Shown: positions 52,052 through 61,155 of the stretch, piece after piece
How the letters are laid out: every line of letters starts with the position of its first letter
How positions within the stretch are numbered: the stretch's first letter is position 1
NCBI RefSeq assembly: GCF_030380815.1
Contig: NZ_JAUDUY010000013.1
Coordinates: 1-63,429 of the forward strand
Reading direction: 5' to 3'
DNA: 63,429 nt
DNA from: Robiginitalea aurantiaca
GTDB lineage: Bacteria; Bacteroidota; Bacteroidia; Flavobacteriales; Flavobacteriaceae
Translations under genes and position numbers: made by a program
The notes under the pieces: generated by a model
The model's input: only the letters and a program-made list of their open reading frames with translations
Database searches by the model: none
Told to the model about the DNA's origin: nothing

Positions 52052-52083
52052 GTCGCGAAATACCGCATTTTGCGAAATATCGC
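52052..52083 (+). promoter_or_regulatory. 32-bp conserved upstream box, copy 3
   Basis: GTCGCGAAATACCGC, then ATTTT, then GCGAAATATCGC. It contains two direct copies of GCGAAATA. It ends 97 bp upstream of the TGGCATG element at 52181. No gene is present between 51979 and 52229. Confidence 0.6.
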
Positions 52084-52180
52084 GCAAGCTCGATGAAATG
52101 CACTGACAGAGACGGCTTCTGAATTGATATATATTCCTGTAAATCAGTTGTATGTAAAATTTAAAGTCCTGTTGGTACTA

Positions 52181-52196
52181 TGGCATGGAAATTGGC
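52181..52196 (+). promoter_or_regulatory. TGGCATG-N4-TTGG promoter-like element, copy 3
   Basis: TGGCATG, GAAA, TTGGC. If it works like a sigma-54 promoter, transcription starts near 52207 and the leader to the ATG at 52230 is about 23 nt, almost the same as for copy 2. Confidence 0.55.
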
Positions 52197-52229
52197 TTCA
52201 GAATTTTAACACCAGCTAAACCTTGAATC

Positions 52230-53717
52230 ATGAACATCAAAATTTTCTTTCTCCTTGTTTTGTTTTTATCAATAGGTCACGTTAGTGCCCAATATACATT
52301 TAGCAAAGAGGCCCAGGATGACGTCCTGAACAAGAATCCCTACACCTATCGGATTTCAGATGAGGCCGTGCTTTCGTATTGGAACGCACCCTCCCTTGAA
52401 GAGGGCCCTAAATTTGAATTGCCGTATCAAGCGGATACTACAAAATTAAAGTGGTCTAAGACAGATACAGGGAAATCCCTTATTGCATCCGGGGCCTTAA
52501 TTGGTCTGGGTTTATACACGTATAAGGATAATGGTTTTTTAAATCGGGTTTCAGTAAAGGAAAATATAAACAGGTATTTACCGAATTTTAATGATGACAT
52601 CGATGACTACACCCAATACATTCCATATGCTTCGGTTTATGCGCTGGATGCCTTTGGGGTAAAGAGTAAGCACAGTAACTGGCGGAAGACAACCACCATA
52701 GCCACCGGGGCGGCGGCTAGTCTTTTGGTCATACAGGGTTTAAAGTACGGAATCGGGGAAACCCGTCCGGATGGTTCTGCCGACAATTCTTTTCCTTCCG
52801 GCCATACGGCTACGGCATTTATGGGCGCCCATATCCTGCATAAGGAATACGGCGAACGCAGTATTTATTACAGTATAGGAGGTTATCTCCTGGCTACTGT
52901 CACTGGGGTGTTTCGCCAACTCAACGACAAGCACTGGATCTCAGATGTACTGGTGGGTGCAGGCCTGGGGATAGCGATTACAGAATTCTCCTATTTTGCC
53001 AACGAAAGGTGGTTCTGGGGTGATAAAGGCATTAACGAGATAGAATATCAACCGGAAAAAGAACCCAATTATTTGCGGCCTTCATATCTGGGTGTTAAAG
53101 TGGGATGGGCCGGACTTACAGAATCCTTTGTAAATGACGATTCGGGCTTAAGCGCGCAAAACGGTTTTGGTATTTCTGTTGACGGAGCCTGGTTCTTCTC
53201 CAGAAATTTTGGATTAGGGGCCGAGGTCGGTTTCCAGAGTTTCCCGATCCGGATCGCCCAGTCTATTCAGGATGAGATTCGCCCTGACGGCTATGAGTTC
53301 ATATTCCAGCCGATGGGTAATACCAAGAACCTGATTGGCCCCCATGCCCAGATTACTAAGGAGAAGAGTGCTTTGGGCGTCAAAGCATTATTTGGAGTAG
53401 CTAAAATTGCAAATACAAAGGTCTATTTAAAGAATCTTGAGTCAAATGATCCGACTACGGAGGATGATATAATCTATGCGGAAATTGATCCGGTACTGAA
53501 GTTCGGCTGGAGTGTAGGAGCGTATTACCGTTTGCTGATAAACAAAAGACTGGCTGTGGGCCTCTACGTGGATTACAACGCTACGGATCTCGAGAGTGAC
53601 CTGGTGTATATCACAGACTTCGATCAGAACGATAACCCGGTTTATGCCCAGGAGCGCATTTCATCCCCCTTCAATTCCATTAGTGCCGGTGCTTCCTTCA
53701 ATGTTATGTTATGGTAA
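52230..53717 (+). CDS. PAP2-family phosphatase fused to an outer-membrane beta barrel
   Basis: The 495-residue protein has a signal peptide (ending VSAQ, about 21). A PAP2 domain at about 130-260 has all three acid-phosphatase motifs: KYGIGETRP (K172, R179), PSGH (189-192) and RQLNDKHWISD (R229, H235, D239). The last 200 residues (about 290-495) are a beta barrel ending SAGASFNVMLW, which suggests the whole protein is in the outer membrane with the phosphatase in the periplasm. Most PAP2 enzymes are inner-membrane lipid phosphatases of about 200-300 residues, so this fusion is longer. The likely substrates are lipid or undecaprenyl phosphates. It has its own conserved promoter-like element. 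Confidence 0.88.
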   Translation: MNIKIFFLLVLFLSIGHVSAQYTFSKEAQDDVLNKNPYTYRISDEAVLSYWNAPSLEEGPKFELPYQADTTKLKWSKTDTGKSLIASGALIGLGLYTYKDNGFLNRVSVKENINRYLPNFNDDIDDYTQYIPYASVYALDAFGVKSKHSNWRKTTTIATGAAASLLVIQGLKYGIGETRPDGSADNSFPSGHTATAFMGAHILHKEYGERSIYYSIGGYLLATVTGVFRQLNDKHWISDVLVGAGLGIAITEFSYFANERWFWGDKGINEIEYQPEKEPNYLRPSYLGVKVGWAGLTESFVNDDSGLSAQNGFGISVDGAWFFSRNFGLGAEVGFQSFPIRIAQSIQDEIRPDGYEFIFQPMGNTKNLIGPHAQITKEKSALGVKALFGVAKIANTKVYLKNLESNDPTTEDDIIYAEIDPVLKFGWSVGAYYRLLINKRLAVGLYVDYNATDLESDLVYITDFDQNDNPVYAQERISSPFNSISAGASFNVMLW

Positions 53718-53825
53718 AAAGGAATACGGTCTATTGGAGACGGGGAAACCCTCCCAGGAATTGCTCAAGCATATGCTTCAGCATGGAGGATAATGTGTTT
53801 TGGGAATTGAGGCTTTAAACAGCGA

Positions 53826-54980
53826 TTAGTCAAACAAGATACATACGGGAGAGGGTGCGTCGATCTGGTCGGTGTAAAAGAGCAACCCTGAAACGGTGTC
53901 TCTACGGAAGGCAACAATGGTGCTGGTCGTCTGATTGGCAACCAATAGGAACTTGTCATCCGGTGAGATATTAAAGTTTCTGGGGGTTTCGCCTAGGGTA
54001 GCTTCATGGCCGAGGAACTTCAGCATCCCTGATTCCGGATTAATTTCGTAGATCGCGATACTATTGTGCCCGCGATTGGAGGCATAGAGAAACTTTCCAT
54101 CAGAAGAGATCCGGATGTCTGCACAGGTATTTTCATCGGTAAACCCATCGGGCAGGGTTGAAATAGTTTGGCGAATTTCCTGAGGTATCCCTGAGGCATC
54201 CGTTATCATAAATGAAACGGAAGAGCTGAGCTCATTGATGACGTAAATCCAGGGGCTTTTTGGATGGATTACCAAATGTCTGGGCCCGGCACCGGCCTCC
54301 ATAGAAAAGGTACTTGGTTCTCCGGGAACAAATTTATCTTCCGCCCGCTCAATTTCCGAGAACCACAATTGGTTTGTGCCCAGGTCTACAGAGATGATCT
54401 CCCCTTTTTGCGTGAACCAACCCGAGTGGGCGTGAGGTGCATCCTGTCGGGGATGAGAACCCCTGCCGGTATGCTGCTGAACATCCAGCAGGTCGGAGAG
54501 TCCACCATCTTCAAAGACTTTGAGCAGGCCCATATTGCCCCCGCTGTAGTTGGCTACTACCACATATCCGGCCTGGTCCGCAACCACATGGCAGGGGTGG
54601 GCACCGCCCGTGGGTTTACGATCGATAAGCGAAAGGGTGTCGCCGCCTATTTTAAAGGAACTCAAATACCCGGTTTGAGCATCATCACTAACCTCATTCA
54701 CAGCCAGGAGATATTGGCCATCTGGTGAAAGGGCCAGGAAAGACGGATTTTCAGTTTCGGCCATAAGTCCGGCCGCACGCAGGGATCCATCCCCGGCAAG
54801 GAAGAATTTATAGATGCCTTCGCTGTCTCCATCGGTATACGTGCCAACATAGAAAGGCACTTCAGATGAGGTTTGTTCACTGTTTTCCTGGACTGGAGCG
54901 TCTGATTTGGTCTTCTTAGATTCTTTGCAGCTCATGGATAAGACGAGTAGGAGGGTAAGCACATTCCTTAAAGCAGACAT
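53826..54980 (-). CDS. Lactonase-family beta-propeller lipoprotein (6-phosphogluconolactonase-like)
   Basis: The 384-residue protein has a lipoprotein signal (MSALRNVLTLLLVLSMSC, Cys 18), then a seven-bladed beta-propeller of the lactonase family: FYVGTYTDGDSEGIYKF (about 44-60), GGAHPCHVVADQAGYVVVAN (about 125-144), GPRHLVIHPKSPWIYVINEL and RNFNISPDDKFLLVANQTT. Cytosolic relatives (Pgl) hydrolyse 6-phosphogluconolactone. As an exported lipoprotein this one more likely hydrolyses another lactone or binds a ligand. It is convergent with the PAP2-barrel gene. Confidence 0.87.
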   Translation of the reverse strand: MSALRNVLTLLLVLSMSCKESKKTKSDAPVQENSEQTSSEVPFYVGTYTDGDSEGIYKFFLAGDGSLRAAGLMAETENPSFLALSPDGQYLLAVNEVSDDAQTGYLSSFKIGGDTLSLIDRKPTGGAHPCHVVADQAGYVVVANYSGGNMGLLKVFEDGGLSDLLDVQQHTGRGSHPRQDAPHAHSGWFTQKGEIISVDLGTNQLWFSEIERAEDKFVPGEPSTFSMEAGAGPRHLVIHPKSPWIYVINELSSSVSFMITDASGIPQEIRQTISTLPDGFTDENTCADIRISSDGKFLYASNRGHNSIAIYEINPESGMLKFLGHEATLGETPRNFNISPDDKFLLVANQTTSTIVAFRRDTVSGLLFYTDQIDAPSPVCILFD

Positions 54981-55066
54981 TGGCGCGATATTTTGAGTTC
55001 ACTCTCTGCAATATTAAGGGAATTCGATGAAGTATTGCCCGATCGCAGTCAAGTTATGGAAACGAT

Positions 55067-55115
55067 AACGGACCCGAAATCCAGAAATCAAATCCTGAAA
55101 ATAATCGGGCCCGTT
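55067..55115. terminator. Intergenic inverted repeat downstream of the 55195 gene
   Basis: AACGGACCCGA and TCGGGCCCGTT pair (one mismatch) across a 27-nt loop. A second smaller stem (CCACTG...CAGTGG, about 55149-55181) is nearby. They lie between two minus-strand genes and may end the upstream transcript, although no clear T tract follows. Confidence 0.4.
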
Positions 55116-55194
55116 GTGTTTTAAAGCACTGCCACATATTCCTTCAGCCACTGAAAGGGCTACTGTGCAGGGGACAGTGGAGGCAATTTGAAAT

Positions 55195-55785
55195 TTAGTT
55201 CTTCCAGACTACACCCACATTAAAGGAGAAGAAAGGAAGGCTGGGAACATCGCCGCCCGATGCCACATACTGGTACCGGAGTGCAGCCCTTATACCCACG
55301 CCCTGGTAACCGATTTGGTAATCCATTCCCAATTCTGGTCTGAGGCCGAATTGCCAGGCTGTATTTTTGCTGGTAAACAGTCCCACGTCTTGTTCAAGGC
55401 GGTTATACACGAGTCCGACGCCCAAAGAGGCATACGGTTCAAAATTCCCGGATGTATCAAAAAAGTACGTGCCCGTTGCAAAGACGGGAAAACTATTCAG
55501 ATAATTATACCGGAACCCGGAAACGGATTCCGTGCCTGCCGTTTCGGTCAGATAACCCAGATTATCGCTGAATACACGCCATCCTGTGCTGAAGCCCACC
55601 CCAAAATTGTCATTTAACAATTTGGAATAATCAACATCGACGCCTCTCCAGCTTGTGGAAGGAAATAATTCTGAGGTTTCTCCCGTGGGAAAAGCTACGC
55701 TATAGGTAATGGCAAATTTTGACTGGCTATAGGCTGTAAGTGTGAAAACCAATAAAAGTAACGCCGTTAGATATCTTCTTTTCAT
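55195..55785 (-). CDS. Small outer-membrane beta-barrel protein
   Basis: The start is the ATG at 55785 (MKRRYLTALLLLVFTLTAYS); upstream frame sequence overlaps the DUF4136 gene and is not family-like. The 196-residue protein has a signal peptide (about 1-20) and an eight-strand-type barrel with an opalescent/OmpA-like pattern (FGVGFSTGWRVF, YFDTSGNFEPYASLGVGLVY, FFSFNVGVVWKN at the end). No family is confirmed. It lies 10 bp downstream of the DUF4136 lipoprotein gene and is probably co-transcribed with it. Confidence 0.68.
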   Translation of the reverse strand: MKRRYLTALLLLVFTLTAYSQSKFAITYSVAFPTGETSELFPSTSWRGVDVDYSKLLNDNFGVGFSTGWRVFSDNLGYLTETAGTESVSGFRYNYLNSFPVFATGTYFFDTSGNFEPYASLGVGLVYNRLEQDVGLFTSKNTAWQFGLRPELGMDYQIGYQGVGIRAALRYQYVASGGDVPSLPFFSFNVGVVWKN

Positions 55786-55795
55786 GATGCTTCTT

Positions 55796-56443
55796 TTAGT
55801 TGTTATCAAATGGGGGTTGCTTAAATGCCTGGTCAAGGTTCCTGTCGATTCGGCCAATGATGTTTGCATCACTCCCTTGTAACAATCCATTGAGGGTTCC
55901 GGTCCAGATGACGGGAACTTCATTCTCCGTCAACCCGTCCGCAGCGGTCATTTGAATCAATAGGGTTCCCGTAGTGTATCCGGAAACGTAGCCGGGAGCA
56001 TATCCCGGGTACCCCCATCCTGGTCCGCAATACCAGGGGTAATACCAGCACCAGTAACCCGGATTGTATACGTATAGAAATTGGGTGTCAAAGGCAGAAG
56101 CCAGGATAATCAGGTCGGGACCTGCTTCTTCGTCAACTTCGGTGTATCCCTGGGCATTCAGATTTTTTCTGAGATTATCAAGGATGACATTGCTGAACTC
56201 GGGGTCGATAAATTCAGGCGGATCATTCGGGTCCCGGCTATCGTCAAGCAGGAGTACGGCTTCCGGCAGGGAATAGGTATAGTCTGCATTAAAACTGTAG
56301 TCCGGAGAATAGTTAGTATAGACCACATCGTATTCCTCTACGAATTCAGGCCTGTCCGGGTAGCAGCTTACAATCAAAAATGCCAGGGCTACACTAGCCA
56401 ACAGCCCGAGATTTTTCAGGGGTTTTACCAAAGTGTATTTCAT
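55796..56443 (-). CDS. DUF4136 lipoprotein
   Basis: The 215-residue protein has a lipoprotein signal peptide (AFLIVSC, Cys 27) and the DUF4136 domain. FVEEYDVVYTNYSPDYSFNA (about 34-53) is its first strand region. The helix NVILDNLRKNLNAQGYTEVD (about 85-104) and the final repeat GRIDRNLDQAFKQPPF also fit. A Gly/Tyr/Pro/Trp-rich patch (about 125-150) is typical of the family. DUF4136 proteins are periplasmic lipoproteins of unknown role. The gene is the first of a two-gene unit with the small barrel gene. Confidence 0.85.
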   Translation of the reverse strand: MKYTLVKPLKNLGLLASVALAFLIVSCYPDRPEFVEEYDVVYTNYSPDYSFNADYTYSLPEAVLLLDDSRDPNDPPEFIDPEFSNVILDNLRKNLNAQGYTEVDEEAGPDLIILASAFDTQFLYVYNPGYWCWYYPWYCGPGWGYPGYAPGYVSGYTTGTLLIQMTAADGLTENEVPVIWTGTLNGLLQGSDANIIGRIDRNLDQAFKQPPFDNN

Positions 56444-56561
56444 CTTTTTAATAGTTTTTCAATATCCTTACAAAATTACCAAATCCCATTCTCTTTAGTA
56501 GAGGATTTCAACGAAAAGACAATTCGAGTTTCATAAAATCTTGGGAGAACTAACTCTGGAT

Positions 56562-58019
56562 TTAGTCTGAGGAGGGGGCATCACCGCTTAAACTAAACTT
56601 ACGGAAGTAAAAGGTGTAGCCGAGCAGGAGCCCGAAATTGCTGTAGGTTGCCTTTGAGATGGTCGTGGAGCCAGCAACTAAATCCGGATTTTCAGGGTTG
56701 AAGCCTCCGGTTTGTTCATAGGAATTATTGCTCCCGCTACTCAGGAGTAAGCCGAGGCTCAGGCTACTGTTCTTACGGTTGAGGGTTACGCCGCCTGAAA
56801 AGTGATAAATGTCCCAATTGCTGATGGTCGGCTTAATGCCAGCCCCATCATTGAGGTCCTGATCGTAATAGGACATGTCGGTGCGGAAGCCTCCCAGTAT
56901 GGAAAGGGATTCACTCACTTTATATTCGTAGCCCACCGCCGCATTAAAAACCGCTTTGGCCCCGGAGCGCAAACTCAGGAACTCATCACTCTGCAGTTGC
57001 GGTGCAAGGTCAATGGGCCGGACAAAGGATCCGGGTGCAGGTTTCATGACATCGTAAAGGTCTATACCTGCGAAGTACTGTAACGCGACGCCCACATGGG
57101 ATCGATTAAAGGTATGGTTGGCACCCAAAGCCACTGAAAAAGGGGATTTATAGGTTGTTTTTAGTTCAGATTGTCTGTCGGTTGCCACTCCGCTTATTCT
57201 GTTATCATCTATTAGTTTAAGATTTCGGACCGCAATATTGGAGGCAACAGTTCCATTTCCGAACAGGTTCAATGAGGGAGTGGTAATGGTCAGGCCCAAA
57301 TCCCAGTCGTTCTTTTGGTAGACTACGCCAAATTTGGCGACATAACGGATATTGAAGTAGTCCGCATTTTGAAGAATATTCCCCCCGATCAGGCTGTTTT
57401 CAGTGTCATTTAAAAAAATATAGGTGGAAAGGGAGCGCTGGTAGTCCAGAGACCTACTGGTAAAAAGATTACTAAGGCCCACGGACCAGTTTTCATTCAG
57501 TTTATGCCCCAGCCCAATGGCGACGATCAATTCGGAAGTTCTGTTGGTAATGGAGGCCTCAGCTACCGTTTCTTCATCGCCGATACTCTCAGAATCATCG
57601 ACCAGATCAAAATTACCATCTGCCCTTGCAATGGCTTTAAAATTAAAATCGACCGGGGCGATGATTGCATAGCCCACTTTCCATTTTTCATTTCCAGTGC
57701 GGATCATCCCTCCTGCCAGAAGGGGTACCGAACCGAGCCGACTACTTTTAAAATCAGCTTCATCTCCCAGGGCATTTTCAACCTTGATACTTTCAACCCT
57801 GTAGGCATTGGCGTTTATAGAAATAGAGGATTCCTTCAAAAAACCCAGGGCTCCAGGATTGTAGTAGATCATGGTATTGTCATCTGCACCACCCAGAACA
57901 GCTCCGGATAACAAAGCCGTACGCGTTCCGAATTGCTGTGTCCAGTATTGGCTGTCCTGACCCAGAACCGGAAGGGTGAGCATGGTAAAAAGTGCAGCCG
58001 TAACGAGGGTTTTTTTCAT
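56562..58019 (-). CDS. OmpP1/FadL-like outer-membrane transporter
   Basis: The 485-residue protein has a signal peptide (ending VLGQ, about 20). The FadL-type N-terminus follows: TRTALLSGAVLGGADDNTMI and YYNPGALGFLKESSISINAN (about 32-71), where the NPGAL segment is part of the hatch domain. A barrel of about 14 strands ends in GLLLGYTFYFRKFSL. The family takes hydrophobic compounds such as fatty acids or aromatics across the outer membrane. The length is usual. It stands alone between genes on the same strand with about 120-bp and 300-bp gaps. Confidence 0.85.
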   Translation of the reverse strand: MKKTLVTAALFTMLTLPVLGQDSQYWTQQFGTRTALLSGAVLGGADDNTMIYYNPGALGFLKESSISINANAYRVESIKVENALGDEADFKSSRLGSVPLLAGGMIRTGNEKWKVGYAIIAPVDFNFKAIARADGNFDLVDDSESIGDEETVAEASITNRTSELIVAIGLGHKLNENWSVGLSNLFTSRSLDYQRSLSTYIFLNDTENSLIGGNILQNADYFNIRYVAKFGVVYQKNDWDLGLTITTPSLNLFGNGTVASNIAVRNLKLIDDNRISGVATDRQSELKTTYKSPFSVALGANHTFNRSHVGVALQYFAGIDLYDVMKPAPGSFVRPIDLAPQLQSDEFLSLRSGAKAVFNAAVGYEYKVSESLSILGGFRTDMSYYDQDLNDGAGIKPTISNWDIYHFSGGVTLNRKNSSLSLGLLLSSGSNNSYEQTGGFNPENPDLVAGSTTISKATYSNFGLLLGYTFYFRKFSLSGDAPSSD

Positions 58020-58324
58020 GGTTTGTCGGTATTTAGGTCATCAATGGAGCGATTAAGTTACATAAAACCCGTGATTTCAACCAATTCAAAACGGGAAACG
58101 TTTCTGGTACAGAAAGGGGCCGGGCTCTATGTGCATTGCATCCCCGTGAAGGCTTCGGAAATGGGCTGCAAAATCGGATCAGACTCATGCGCAAAAGAGT
58201 CCCGGCAGGTTTTGAGATTGCAGGGTTGGGGTTTATATTTAAATAGGGTGGGGGTGGGGTCCCCTGGCGCTATGACGGGATTTTCTGGCCTGCTCAAAAA
58301 TATGCTAAAGGCCTCCCTGAAACT
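58020..58324. other. Intergenic stretch without a recognisable gene
   Basis: This 305-bp gap precedes the FadL-like gene (minus). It has no supported ORF and no strong hairpin. Its promoter should lie here. Confidence 0.4.
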
Positions 58325-59404
58325 TCAATTATCCAAAACCTTCGTGTTTTGGGGCTCAACATCTGGAGTATCGTTTAACCAGGCCACCATCAAAAGGTAG
58401 CCCATGGAGAGGACGATGGCACCGATAAACAAACCGATAAACCCCATGGTGACAAACCCCCCGATCACACCCAGAAAAATAACAGGCATGGGTACAGGGG
58501 CCCCTTTTCCCAGGAGAATGGGTTTAAGGAAATTATCAGATAATCCGGCGAGCATAAGGAAAACAGACCAAAGAATAGCGGATAGGGTTCCCAAAGTAGA
58601 GAATAGGTATAGAATCACCGGGAGCACAACAAGCACAGTTGGTAATTGCAGGATGGCGAGAATCAGGACAAGTAATGCCCAAATGCCTGCATAAGGGACT
58701 CCGGCCAGCAAAAACCCAACCCCGGTTAAAAATGCCTGGATCAGGGCTACACCCAGCACACCTTTCACGACATTATTTACGGTACGCTGTGAAAGATCTG
58801 CAAATTCCTTCCCCCTTGGACCAATAACCTTGACGAAGATCTTATCAGCGGTTTCCTTCGTGCCAGGGGTTACCAGTAAAACCCCCGCGATAACGGTGGA
58901 TAAAATAAACTTAACCACGCTACCCCCTATACTCAGAAGGCCATCGATAAAACTTTTACCATATTCCGCAAGGACATCCTTATTACTCATAATAAATCCC
59001 TGCAAGTTCTCAGAAGCACTTTGCCACGCATCAAACAACGGTTTACCTACAAAAGGCAAGTCCGCTATCTCAGGAGTCGGAGGCGGGATCGTCAGGGTAT
59101 CCGCCGCAAAACGACCCTTGAGTTCCCGAACGCCCTCAATGATGGATTCAACGAACAGCAGGCTGGGTATGATAATAATAGCAAGCCCTATAAGGACTAA
59201 AAAAGCAGCAGTGAGGACCTTTTTGTTTTTAAACCTGGGCAAGAGGGAGTTGTACAGGGGAGACATCGCCATGGCAAGGATGATCGACCAGACCATAACA
59301 TGCAAAAAGGGCATAATCAGCGACAGGCACCAAAAGAGCAGCAAGCTGAGCAGAATAAGCCTCAGGTACGTATCGACGATGGGTCTGGCTTGGTGATCTG
59401 ACAT
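58325..59404 (-). CDS. AI-2E family transporter
   Basis: The 359-residue membrane protein has about eight helices and the family pattern of paired helices with a large central polar region (about 80-170). FLKPILLGKGAPVPMPVIFL (about 290-309) is the conserved motif near the end, followed by GVIGGFVTMGFIGLFIGAIV. The family includes TqsA, proposed to export autoinducer-2, and Na+/H+ antiporter-like members, so the true substrate is uncertain. The gene is divergent from the flavin-binding protein gene at 59629. Confidence 0.9.
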   Translation of the reverse strand: MSDHQARPIVDTYLRLILLSLLLFWCLSLIMPFLHVMVWSIILAMAMSPLYNSLLPRFKNKKVLTAAFLVLIGLAIIIIPSLLFVESIIEGVRELKGRFAADTLTIPPPTPEIADLPFVGKPLFDAWQSASENLQGFIMSNKDVLAEYGKSFIDGLLSIGGSVVKFILSTVIAGVLLVTPGTKETADKIFVKVIGPRGKEFADLSQRTVNNVVKGVLGVALIQAFLTGVGFLLAGVPYAGIWALLVLILAILQLPTVLVVLPVILYLFSTLGTLSAILWSVFLMLAGLSDNFLKPILLGKGAPVPMPVIFLGVIGGFVTMGFIGLFIGAIVLSMGYLLMVAWLNDTPDVEPQNTKVLDN

Positions 59405-59628
59405 TTGTTTTATGGGTTAAGGCGTTAATTGTGTGTTCAATATAGGCATAAATCAAATTTAACGGTATAGATCGCAATGCACCGATCCAAAAAATATATA
59501 CGCTCATGACCGATATCATTTGGGTTTCATAGCGCTGAACCTAATTTTAGCATTAACCTCGGGCTGCCTCGTTTTTTTTGGGGCGCCTCTGAATCAAAAG
59601 AGGGGTGAATCCTGAAAATAATCTACAT

Positions 59629-60120
59629 ATGGAACCACTGAAGCGGACCATCGAAGAATCCGGAACCATCGAAAACCTGTCCGAAGGCCAGGTTCACAAG
59701 CTGCTGGCAGACCACTGCGTGGGTAGTTTGGGATACATCGCGCATAACAGGCCCTATGTTGTGCCGGTAACCTATTTTTACAATAGGGATGACCAAACCA
59801 TTATCAGCTACGCTACAGAGGGGCATAAAATAACTTCGCTTAGGGAGAATCCTGAGGTTTCACTTCTGGTATACCACAAGGAGGGTATGAATTGGTGGCG
59901 CTCTGTTCTTCTTCACGGTGTGTTTGAAGAATTGCATCAGCTCGAGGCCAAATACCAGCTCAAACAATTCTGTGAAGGAGTGCGTAAAGTACTCGTTAAA
60001 CAGGGGATTCAACCTACTGAATTTATAAATGAGTTCTCCAGTAAAGCAGCCTCACAGGACATCCCCGTGGTATACCGCATACAAATACAGGAATGGACAG
60101 CTCGACGTCGGATCGGATGA
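59629..60120 (+). CDS. Pyridoxamine 5'-phosphate oxidase-like flavin-binding protein
   Basis: I start at the ATG at 59629 (MEPLKRTIEESGTIENLSE); a GTG 24 bp earlier is possible. The 163-residue protein has the split-barrel flavin-binding fold. HCVGSLGYIAHNRPYVVPVT (about 27-46), ISYATEGHKITSLRENPEVS (about 59-78) and NWWRSVLLHGVFEEL are typical of the NimA/PPOX-like group. It probably binds FMN or heme. The fold is shared by nitroimidazole reductases and stress proteins, so no reaction can be fixed. It has its own divergent promoter region. Confidence 0.82.
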   Translation: MEPLKRTIEESGTIENLSEGQVHKLLADHCVGSLGYIAHNRPYVVPVTYFYNRDDQTIISYATEGHKITSLRENPEVSLLVYHKEGMNWWRSVLLHGVFEELHQLEAKYQLKQFCEGVRKVLVKQGIQPTEFINEFSSKAASQDIPVVYRIQIQEWTARRRIG

Positions 60121-60229
60121 TGCACTTATTGCCTTTCGCTCCATAATAGCCATATTCAAATGGAAATCTTCTTCCGTCCTTTACAATGGGGATATCTTAA
60201 TGTATTTTTGATGTTCTAAAAGTCTGCCG

Positions 60230-60991
60230 ATGCAACTCATATCCTGGAATGTCAATGGAATAAGGGCCATTGTTCAGAAGAACTTTCTGGATCAAATAAG
60301 AGACCTCCACCCGGATATACTCTGCTTACAGGAAATAAAGGCAGATGAAGCCACGGTTCGGAAACAGTTGGAATCGCTCTCAGCGTATACCATCTATGTG
60401 CACCCGGCCGAGAAAAAAGGATATTCCGGAACGGCCATCCTTACACGGACCCCTGCGCTTTCCCTGCAAACCGGTCTGGATAAAGATCCATTTATACCGG
60501 AAGGTCGTGTTCAATGCGCTGATTTTGATACTTTTTACCTTTTAAATGTGTATGTGCCGAATTCGGGTCAGGGTCTTACAAGATTGGACTACCGGGAGCA
60601 GTGGGATGCTGCTTTTCTGGATTACGTCAACGGACTACGCGAGCAAAAACCGGTTGTGGTCTGCGGGGATTTAAATGTCGCCCATAGGCCGATCGATTTA
60701 AAGAACGACAAGTCCAATTACAATAAGACTGCGGGGTATACCCAAACAGAGATTGACGGGATGGATCGATTGCAGGCCTCCGGACTCGTGGATATTTACC
60801 GGGAACGCAATCCGGACAGGGAGGCCTATACCTACTGGAGTTATCGGTTTAAGGCCCGCGAGCGAAATACGGGCTGGCGCATCGATTACTTCTTGATCAG
60901 CCCTGAGTTACGCCCAAAAGTCAAAGATGTGACCATCTATAACCAGGTCATGGGCTCTGATCATTGCCCTATAGGACTTACGCTGGCCTGA
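60230..60991 (+). CDS. xth: Exodeoxyribonuclease III (AP endonuclease)
   Basis: The 253-residue enzyme has the exonuclease III/AP endonuclease motifs in order: MQLISWNVNGIRA (N7), CLQEIK (E35), the catalytic GDLNVAH (about 143-149) and the end motif GSDHCPI with the general-base His (about H246). It nicks abasic sites and removes 3' blocking groups in base-excision repair, using Mg2+. Length and motif spacing are normal. The gene is monocistronic. Confidence 0.95.
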   Translation: MQLISWNVNGIRAIVQKNFLDQIRDLHPDILCLQEIKADEATVRKQLESLSAYTIYVHPAEKKGYSGTAILTRTPALSLQTGLDKDPFIPEGRVQCADFDTFYLLNVYVPNSGQGLTRLDYREQWDAAFLDYVNGLREQKPVVVCGDLNVAHRPIDLKNDKSNYNKTAGYTQTEIDGMDRLQASGLVDIYRERNPDREAYTYWSYRFKARERNTGWRIDYFLISPELRPKVKDVTIYNQVMGSDHCPIGLTLA

Positions 60992-61155
60992 AACATTGGT
61001 GTAATTCAATGGCTCTGATTTCCGGAGCGTCAAATGCCTTTGGTTTATACCCGAGCAATCAAGACCTGAGAGCAGATCCACTTGGGGTTTTGGTTTGTTT
61101 TCCTACTTTTATAATTCAACCTGTACACTCGGAAAACGGTTAATAAATCATCCCT

